Notes under the pieces: model-generated
Seen by the model: only the letters and a program-made list of their open reading frames with translations
Told to the model about the DNA's origin: nothing
The model's database searches: none
NCBI GenBank assembly: GCA_937880065.1
Contig: CALFMA010000193.1
Coordinates: 1-9,314, forward strand
Reading direction: 5' to 3'
From: an uncultured Ruminococcus sp.
Lineage (GTDB): Bacteria; Bacillota_A; Clostridia; Oscillospirales; Ruminococcaceae
DNA: 9,314 nt
Part shown: positions 1 through 7,100 of the stretch, piece by piece
How positions within the stretch are numbered: position 1 is the stretch's first letter
Layout of the letters: every line of letters begins with the position of its first letter
Position numbers and translations under genes: made by a program

Positions 1-5
1 CCAGA

Positions 6-37
6 AAATCCTCGAAATATAGCCATTTCGAGGATTT
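6..37. terminator. Perfect 13-bp hairpin, possible weak bidirectional terminator
   Basis: AAATCCTCGAAAT (6-18) pairs perfectly with ATTTCGAGGATTT (25-37) around the loop ATAGCC. Read on the minus strand the arm ends GATTTTCTGG, a short U-run that could serve as a late terminator for the operon. Read on the plus strand it is followed by ATTATTTTCT. The outer copies AGAAAAT (3-9) and ATTTTCT (41-47) are also complementary. A palindrome at an element end is the alternative reading. Confidence 0.55.
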
Positions 38-59
38 ATTATTTTCTATGAAATTGGTT

Positions 60-81
60 TTGACCCCTTATTGACCCCTTA
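60..81. repeat. Perfect tandem direct repeat, two copies of an 11-bp unit
   Basis: TTGACCCCTTA occurs at 60-70 and again at 71-81 without mismatch or gap. It sits between the two terminator-like hairpins. No reading frame of convincing length runs through it: the plus frame across it is closed by stops at 20-22 and 80-82. Short repeats of this kind can be recombinase arm sites or attachment-site relics, but the sequence alone does not show that. Confidence 0.8.
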
Positions 82-101
82 ACTTAAAATAGCATTGATG
101 T

Positions 102-130
102 GGAGCAGGCGATTGAGCCTGCTCCTTTTT
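102..130 (+). terminator. Intrinsic terminator for plus-strand transcription
   Basis: A perfect 9-bp GC-rich stem, GGAGCAGGC (102-110) with GCCTGCTCC (117-125) around a six-base loop, followed at once by TTTTT (126-130). The T-tract is on the plus-strand side, so it would stop transcription arriving from a gene to the left of the window, convergent with the defence operon. On the minus strand the stem has no U-run and would be weak at best. Confidence 0.75.
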
Positions 131-161
131 GTAGTATGATGGGCATATCAATGTTTCTTTT

Positions 162-183
162 ACTCCAATCTGCTCTTTGGAGT
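162..183. other. Weak 7-bp inverted repeat downstream of the DUF262 gene
   Basis: ACTCCAA (162-168) pairs with TTGGAGT (177-183) around an eight-base loop. Neither strand has a following T-run, so a terminator role is doubtful. It is the nearest clear hairpin downstream of the DUF262 stop at 253 and could instead be a 3'-end processing or stabilising structure. Confidence 0.35.
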
Positions 184-252
184 GTCTTGCACCCCACTAG
201 ACTTCTTTAGAGTTATTTTAACGCATATTCTACGTTTGCGGTAGTCACAGGA

Positions 253-1992
253 TTATTGGGCGGGTACAGTGATTTTGATATTGAATATCCTTATCAATTC
301 TCCTCTTATAAGCTTGCGACGTTCTGTAAAAAAATCATCAAAATCTTTTAATTCAAGAGATACTCCAGAAGGAAGAAATTTAATGGTGTTTCCATCAGCT
401 ATCCAATCTTTTAGTGGAGTCTTGTTTTTACTTTCGTTCTCTCTACCTTCAAGGAACTGCAAATTAGGCAGAAGATTTCTTTTGTATTGCCACTCTCTAA
501 CTGTTTCTTCTGATAATCCTAATGAAGATATTGGTTTGTCATCAAAAGAAACGTGGGGATGACAATGATCCTGATGAAAAGACTCTTGTGACAATTTCAG
601 CGTTGGATATAACAATGATAGAATTATATACGTATTTTGACCGATAGTATAATTATCAAGCCAGTAATCAATGTCTGTTTCTTCGACTTTAAAGGTTCTG
701 TTGCCTGTCAGAGTTACAGAATCAAATATTGATAAAACAAACGAGTTCTTTTTACAGTCATAGCTTTGAAGAGCAGCTCGTGTACTCCTTAATGCGTCGT
801 TGCTTGCAACACCGAAAAGCCTTTTTGCCATTGAAATCGATAAGAATTTTCTTATTTCCTTCTTAGTGCCCTCTGAATTGATTTTTCCACCCTTATAGAT
901 AAAATATACAATCGGCATCGTTGCATTATACGATGTCAGGAAACCATCAGACAATCCTATTGATACAAGCGTTTCTACCATATTGATAAATGCTTTTGAA
1001 AGATTCTCCCAATCGTCACGGATTTTTTGTATAGTCTTTTTGTCAAACGATTCTATTTTTAAATTTGTAGGCGCATCTACAAGTACAAGTAGTAAGCGCA
1101 TTAAGTAATCACGAGAAAAACTAAATGAATCACCTTTGCTGTTGGCAGACTTGAGCGTATTTTCAATATTCTCTTTTCCTTCCTTCCATCCATCAATAAG
1201 AGTAGAAAACAGAAGATCGGATTTTGAAAGTTTTCGTCCGGTAGAATTAACTCTTACAAATATATCTAACGCCTCATCATATGTATTTTCAGAAATACAA
1301 TAGTAATGAACAATGCCATCAGAACCCGAGCTATGTATTCTTGAAAACAGCCTGCACAAATCATTTTGAATGATTTCTTCATAGCCGGCTTTTATGAGTT
1401 CCCGTAGTAATGCTCTATCGTCATCAAAAGTTAAAATGTTCTTTACTTTATAATAGTTACCATTATTTGCGTCTTCCTTTGTTAGAAAAGAGAAGCGTTT
1501 TGGTGGATTTTCATCGTCTTTTTCCTCATCTTCTTCATTCTTGTAATAATCAAGATTGTAATATAGCTCTCTGGTTATCCAGTATTTCGGATCGCTTTTT
1601 GAACGACCACGACCACCTTTGTAGCAAGTATAAGAACCATATAACGCTATATTGAGAGATGTTATACGTTGCTGACCATCAAGGACGATGTAATAATCAC
1701 CCTCTTCGCCAAATACTTCAGATGCCTTTTCGTTTTTACTTTCCTCTCTCTTAAACTCTCTAAGGAAAAAATAAAGATTGGGCTTTTCTGCGTTTAGTGT
1801 TTTTTTATTGGTTTTCCAAAAGATGCAAGATCCTATTGGATAGCCATCAACTATCGATTCAAATAGTTTTTCAATATCCTCCATGCTCCAGACATATTCC
1901 CGCTGAATATCTGGGAGAAGCAGATATTTATCTTTTGCAAGTTTGAGAGCTTCCTTTGCACTCATATCAATATATTTATTAGAATCAGCCAT
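253..1992 (-). CDS. DUF262 (ParB/Srx-fold) protein with C-terminal HNH/DUF1524-like motif, GmrSD-type restriction factor
   Basis: A complete 579-residue protein. The N-terminal DUF262 domain shows PDIQREYVW (27-35), the hallmark IVLDGQQRITSL (102-113) and FVRVNSTGRKLSKSDL (245-260). In this family the DGQQR region is tied to nucleotide binding and hydrolysis. The C-terminal part has FHQDHCHPH (472-480) followed by LLPNLQFLEGRENESKNK (507-524), matching the spacing and residues of the HNH/DUF1524 nuclease motif (first His in DHxxP, then N..L....N..K). Known relatives are GmrSD, BrxU and SspE, which restrict modified phage DNA or act with DNA-modification systems. Residues 153-163 form an acidic loop. 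The ATG is supported by AAGGAGGG nine bases upstream. It follows the UvrD-type gene by 69 bases with no clear promoter or terminator between, so is probably co-transcribed. Hand-sampled lines give about 30-35% GC here against about 38-48% in the other two genes, hinting at separate origin. The DUF262 call is firm, the HNH call moderate, and the target unknown. Confidence 0.9.
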   Translation of the reverse strand: MADSNKYIDMSAKEALKLAKDKYLLLPDIQREYVWSMEDIEKLFESIVDGYPIGSCIFWKTNKKTLNAEKPNLYFFLREFKREESKNEKASEVFGEEGDYYIVLDGQQRITSLNIALYGSYTCYKGGRGRSKSDPKYWITRELYYNLDYYKNEEDEEKDDENPPKRFSFLTKEDANNGNYYKVKNILTFDDDRALLRELIKAGYEEIIQNDLCRLFSRIHSSGSDGIVHYYCISENTYDEALDIFVRVNSTGRKLSKSDLLFSTLIDGWKEGKENIENTLKSANSKGDSFSFSRDYLMRLLLVLVDAPTNLKIESFDKKTIQKIRDDWENLSKAFINMVETLVSIGLSDGFLTSYNATMPIVYFIYKGGKINSEGTKKEIRKFLSISMAKRLFGVASNDALRSTRAALQSYDCKKNSFVLSIFDSVTLTGNRTFKVEETDIDYWLDNYTIGQNTYIILSLLYPTLKLSQESFHQDHCHPHVSFDDKPISSLGLSEETVREWQYKRNLLPNLQFLEGRENESKNKTPLKDWIADGNTIKFLPSGVSLELKDFDDFFTERRKLIRGELIRIFNIKITVPAQ

Positions 1993-2001
1993 TATATTAT
2001 C

Positions 2002-2006
2002 CCTCC
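2002..2006 (-). promoter_or_regulatory. Ribosome binding site of the DUF262 gene
   Basis: The minus strand reads AAGGAGGGATAATATAATG. GGAGG is nine bases before the ATG at 1992, which supports that start codon. The site lies in the 69-base spacer after the UvrD-type gene, so this gene has its own strong initiation signal rather than depending on overlap. Confidence 0.85.
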
Positions 2007-2061
2007 TTGGCTATAAAGATCGCTGTTATGTCAGCACAGTTTTTGTTGTCCTACACCTTTA

Positions 2062-4188
2062 TCAAATAAACTCGGATTTTTTACCATAACAAGTAATATA
2101 TGCCTGCTTCTGTGCTCTTGTCAAGGCAACATAGAGAAGACATTTTTCAGCAGTATAACTCTCACGTTCTGCAACAGGATCACTATGCTCTATTGCTGTC
2201 TCTAAAGGCACTATGCGGTTGTTAGCGGAAACGATGAACACATACTGAAATTCAAGTCCCTTTACACGGTGCATAGTTGCTATTCTTATACCGTCATGTG
2301 AGAGGTCATCAGCTTTAGAGCGTTTGATCTGGTAAACACTGTAGCCGTTTTTGGTCAGGAGAGCTGAATAGTCATTAACAAATTGATTTGTTCTTGCAAC
2401 GATGCAGATATTCTTCATTGGAACACATCTGTCCTGCAAATCAGATATACAATCATTCAGATATTTCAGTTCTTCATTAGCGTCTGCAAAACACTTGACA
2501 ATCGGTGCTTCGCCGTGGACGAGCGAACGACACTTATCGCCAAGATCAACATTATCGTCCAGATCATCAAATGAGATTCCGTTCAAGAGTGCAAAAGCAT
2601 ACTTTCTTGTCTCCTCGGTAGTGCGATAGTTAATCTTCAGTATGCTGCTTCTGCCTCTGACATTGATTCCGCACTTAGAAAGTGTAGGATGATTGCTGTA
2701 AATTCTCTGATGAGAATCGCCAACAATGAAAATATCATTAGGCTTTTCTTCTCCGGCAATTGTTCTGAGCAGTCGGTAAGCATTGTCACTGAAATCCTGT
2801 CCTTCATCGACAATAATATGAGCATACTTATTCTTTGTGCCGCTGTTTGCAAACAGCTTGGAACACTCATACATCGCCATGTTAATATCACGGATCTGTT
2901 CTTCTTTCATAAGGCTAAGATAAGCATCAAAGACTTTCCAAACTTCAATTCGCTTCTTACGGTCAAGTCTTACTCCACGACCTGTTCTTTTGGCTTTAAC
3001 GTACTTCTCAAGGGAAAGCGCTTCCTGCGGTATAACCACACGATTCCATTCGTCTTTATAGAATGACCATGGATAATCCAGCTCTGTAAGACTATTAACA
3101 ACAGCTCTTTGCCACAGCTTGTCTATCTCCTCACCATACTCTATTCTTGCAGAGAAACCGACTTCACTCAAAAATCGCATTACCCAAGCATCTAAATTGA
3201 TAACCTCGATCTTTTGAAGTTCATCAAGTGAACAAATCTTCCTAAGATTGCTCTTTATATCCTCAGCAAGGTTAGCAGTAAACGTAGTAAAGAGAATACG
3301 TCCGTCATCACTAAGTTTAGATGAAAGATGTTTTGCTCTGTGCATAGCAACAACAGTTTTTCCTGTTCCTGCGCCGCCAAGAACTCTTGCAGAGCCCTTG
3401 TAATTCTTCTTAACGATCTTTCTCTGTGTAGGATGCAGGAATACTCGCCATTTTTCAAGAGGTTCTGCCATTATCCTACGCAGTTCTTCTTCTCCTTCGA
3501 TCACCACAAACGATTTTTTGCTCTCAGAGTTCTTCAAAGCGACAGAGAAATCATCTGTAATAGGAGGAGTATTCGCCTTATCAGCTTCTTGTTCTGTATC
3601 AGATGTATCCGCCTTGATCATATCGATTATTTCCTGAGCATCAAAGCCTTCTGCGATCCATGAGAAGTTTTCATAAACATCTGACGGGAGTTTGTCCTTA
3701 TTATCATTATAAGTCTTCTTGTCAGGAATACTTTTCAGAAAAGGAATCAGGTCTTGCGGCGCTCCGAGTTCTATCATAACATCGGACGTAAGTGTGCCGA
3801 AAAGAGTGGTGACAGTTGTCGGCTTTGTTTCCTCGGAAACTTCAACATTCTGAACATCGAACACCTGAAGTGCTCCTGTCTTACTGTTTACCCGACAAGT
3901 CTTTCTTTTTGCCCATTCGTATGCTTCGTCATGGTGATCTACCCAAAGAAGTAAATAAACGGAGCTTTCTTCCTGATATACTACTATCCCTCTATAGGTG
4001 TTATCGATTCTTACTGAACGGATATTCTTATCTATAGCAGGCAGCTTTTCAAGGTTTATTCCGGAGGATTTTGGATTGATGCGGAACTTATTGATAAATT
4101 CCGTAACTTTTCCCTGTATCTGTCTCGGAAGTTTTGAAAAAGCTGTCAGGAAGTCTGATGATATAGCAACGGTTGCAGTATTATCCAT
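2062..4188 (-). CDS. UvrD/Rep-family SF1 DNA helicase with N-terminal RelE/ParE-like domain
   Basis: A complete 708-residue protein. Residues 1 to about 95 resemble a RelE/ParE-superfamily toxin fold: helical FLTAFSKLPRQIQGKV, then strands with IRSVRID (R57, R60), YRGIVVY (R66) and VDHHDEAYEWA (H85, H86, W92). Residues about 128-190 form a small helical region, followed by a polar, acidic linker to about 230. The helicase core is intact: Q-motif-like LHPTQRKIV (251-259), Walker A GGAGTGKTV (271-279), motif Ia TTFTANLAEDI, Walker B VDEGQDF (460-466), motif III VGDSHQRIY (489-497), motif IV NYRTTEE, motif V IATMHRVKGLEFQYVF (636-651) and motif VI LLYVALTRAQ (684-693). It should therefore be an active ATP-dependent 3'-5' translocase or helicase. 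No nuclease domain is seen. The ATG at 4188 is supported by GGAGG nine bases upstream and by TGATG overlap with the preceding helicase stop. Whether the RelE-like part cleaves mRNA, binds DNA or is only a docking module is not shown by the sequence. Confidence 0.93.
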   Translation of the reverse strand: MDNTATVAISSDFLTAFSKLPRQIQGKVTEFINKFRINPKSSGINLEKLPAIDKNIRSVRIDNTYRGIVVYQEESSVYLLLWVDHHDEAYEWAKRKTCRVNSKTGALQVFDVQNVEVSEETKPTTVTTLFGTLTSDVMIELGAPQDLIPFLKSIPDKKTYNDNKDKLPSDVYENFSWIAEGFDAQEIIDMIKADTSDTEQEADKANTPPITDDFSVALKNSESKKSFVVIEGEEELRRIMAEPLEKWRVFLHPTQRKIVKKNYKGSARVLGGAGTGKTVVAMHRAKHLSSKLSDDGRILFTTFTANLAEDIKSNLRKICSLDELQKIEVINLDAWVMRFLSEVGFSARIEYGEEIDKLWQRAVVNSLTELDYPWSFYKDEWNRVVIPQEALSLEKYVKAKRTGRGVRLDRKKRIEVWKVFDAYLSLMKEEQIRDINMAMYECSKLFANSGTKNKYAHIIVDEGQDFSDNAYRLLRTIAGEEKPNDIFIVGDSHQRIYSNHPTLSKCGINVRGRSSILKINYRTTEETRKYAFALLNGISFDDLDDNVDLGDKCRSLVHGEAPIVKCFADANEELKYLNDCISDLQDRCVPMKNICIVARTNQFVNDYSALLTKNGYSVYQIKRSKADDLSHDGIRIATMHRVKGLEFQYVFIVSANNRIVPLETAIEHSDPVAERESYTAEKCLLYVALTRAQKQAYITCYGKKSEFI

Positions 4189-7100
4189 CAGTTTACACCT
4201 CCAAACATATCGTTAGATACTGTAGTATCGTTATTTATTATCGTCCAACCCTTTTCAGTTAGTATTTCTTTATACTCCATCTGATCTTCAGTCAGATATG
4301 CTATCTTGCTTTCAGTCCATGCCATCTCGATTTCAGCTATGACTTCATCATTTTCGGTCAATTCATAGCCTATTTCGTCTGGAACAGGAGCATTTATCTC
4401 TTTGAGTTTCTCTGCCATATCCTTAGCTGCATCGTCAAACAAATCTTCAAGAACATTGTCCCACTCGCTGTTTGCAGCAGGCTGTTCTGTTCCCGTAGTA
4501 GTAACAGTGATAGGTTCATCGAGCTTCATATAGATCATCTTTTCAAGACCTATTACTGTTATAAATGAAAACTCAGGGTTAAACTGGAGAACATTTACGA
4601 AATGCCAGAAACCGTTCCATTCCATTTCAAACTTCTCGTTGGCAGGATCGGTCTTATCATCAAATACAGCGAAAACTGTATATGGAGTGCTTCTATCCGC
4701 CTTTGCTTTTGATATTGCAATACCTGAGTACAGACTCAGTATTGGATTATTGGTTCTTGGCTGCCACTTACCGAACATTGTATCTCTGAATGCGAATTGA
4801 TTGCTTGTAAATCGACTCTGTGAATTAACTTCATCAAATGCCGTTATCCATTCGTTAAAGGCTACATTGTCGGTCATTATTGATGTATTTATCAGTGATA
4901 CCGCATAGGCATTAGCGTGAACTTTGAATATCGTTTCTGCCTGTTCCAATGAAAGGTAATCAAGCAGCAGATCAAATGCCGAAGTTTTATCAGGTGTGAT
5001 TTGGTCGGCTCCTGCAATAGTATTAACTGTCGGTTTATATAGTCTTGCTCCCAAAGGCATTTTCAGCGGATTTAGAGTGTCAGTTGCGTATTCGTCTAAG
5101 GTCTGGAACACGCTTTGAACATCTTTATAGCTGAGCGACCATACTACATAATCTCCTGAACGCAGTATTGCAGTTCGTTTTAATGTATCATCAGCAACAA
5201 TGCTCCTATGGAAAGTAAAACCATCAGTGAAAACGGCTACCGGACGGCGGCTGATCTCCTTGCTTATCGGTCTGATAATGAAATCAGGCTTAGAATCTAC
5301 GCAGATGCCGTCCGCTCCGCTGAGATAGACCTGTGGCTCGATTTCCCATGTAACAGAGCCTATTTTCAGGATATAACCGGGCTTGTCGTTTACAACATCC
5401 TTGTTCACCTCTATCTTCCTTGTATCACTGCTGCGCTGACTGAATGCTTCAATAAATCTTCTTTCAAGTTCACTATCAAACAGTGCATTGACTGAAATAT
5501 TACCCAATTTAGGTATTTTCTCAACATTATTCTTACCTGACAGTATGCTTTTAAGCATAGACATAGCTGTTTTTCTTGAAATCGAACCCATCTGGTTGCT
5601 CTGCCTGTATGCAAACAAGCAGCGATAACAACCGTCTTTCTGCGAATCGTTTCCACAAGTACAGTTTTCGAGCTTTGTAAGAGATTTTTCAAAAATAGTA
5701 GTAAGCGAGCCTTCATTGTTCATGAGTTGCTTCAAGTAACCTGTACCACCGGGGACGGAGTCGTAAATAACAAGATACTGCTTTTTATAATCAGCATCGG
5801 GAATAGGAACTTCACTTATTGCAACACGCAGATGGTCTACGTTACCAAAATATTCCTTCATTCCAAGCATAAAAGCAGCTATAAATGATTCTGTTCTCAC
5901 ATCAGACGTATCTTCGGTGGTTGCAGGAATAAGCATACGAAGTATTTCTGTCTCAAACTCTCTGTAAAGGAAAAGACAAGTTTCAAAACCGTCAGCAAGT
6001 AACTGAGGGTTCTTGTTGGTTTTACAGAAAAAAGAGTGCTTTTTTGAACGGCTGTCAGAAGATTGAATCGTACCGCAATATCGACAAACTTTAAAGCCTT
6101 TTCTTACTTCATCCTTACCTGCAACAGATATTTTCTCTCCTGTCATATCATTCTCACCGAAGTTAATCTCTCTTAGTGATGCCTTCTTAACGAATTCATA
6201 ACCAAAAGGAAAATCATCATTATTCATTCGATAAGCACTTAATATATCTTGCTCCTCGTCTACATCGACAAGCAGCTGACGTACATAGAAAGTATTAGAT
6301 CGACTGTCGTTGTCATCGGATATTCTGCTATGGGTATCTTCGGTATTAGAATACACCATTTGTACTTTGAGCATATTGCGAAGCTGACCGGAATCTGCCC
6401 ATGCTGGACTACCACACTGAGGACAAGAAGCAGTATATTTTCCAGGAATTTCAAGCTGAGCGTGTGAACAATTTGGGCATAATCTCCATGGTTCTATCGT
6501 TGATGTATGAAGATCAATCTGATTAACAGTAAGTTTTCTGCCATCAGCGTAGAATGTATTGTTAGGAGCAAATTCACTTATAGCTGAGGATGCAGGACGG
6601 CTGTATTCATAGGAACGCTTCTCATACTTTGTTTTAGAATCAGCTTCCTGTTCTTCCTTTCTGTAAAGCAATGCCCTCAGAATTATTCCGCTTTCAGGGA
6701 AAGCATAATTAGGCAATAGCCCTTCATCAGACAAAAAATTATAAACGTTTTTATCATTAATTTCGTTTATTACACTATGTAGAGCTGCCTTTTCAGCATT
6801 AAGCTCCTTGATCTGTTCATCAAACGAAGAATCCTTTGGTTTTGCCTGTAATTCTTTAATCATGGCATCAAGTGCCTTTATATTGGATTTCAGACTATTT
6901 CGTTCGTCTTTGATAATCTCGAAACTCTCTATGATTTTGTGATACATTGGGCTTTGATTTGTTCCATCACCTTTAGCAAAGACAAGCAGTTCTTCCTTTG
7001 CGTTCACATCAAGCTCTGTAAACAAGCCTGTAAAGGAATTGATTTGTCGTGTAAGAGTATCCTGAACATAGTGTATAAAGTTAAACGGAAACATATCTGC

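Noticed and set aside
68..196. A 42-codon open stretch on the minus strand ending in the tandem repeat, plus a 17-codon ATG frame from 146.
   Set aside because: The first lacks an ATG or a ribosome site, and both run through a terminator hairpin and match no family. Treated as chance reading frames or relics.
1798..1807. T-run inside the DUF262 gene as an internal terminator.
   Set aside because: It is a lysine-rich coding stretch (NKKTL) with no preceding stem on the relevant strand.
1993..2061. A promoter in the spacer before the DUF262 gene.
   Set aside because: A CTGACA-like and a TTTATA-like element can be seen, but they are only about 12 bases apart, too close for a standard sigma-70 promoter.
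2689..3066. Plus-strand open frames of 60-125 codons across the helicase genes (for example 2689-3066, 3328-3663, 7641-8009).
   Set aside because: They lie antisense to well-supported coding sequence, have no supporting family features and are best read as shadows.
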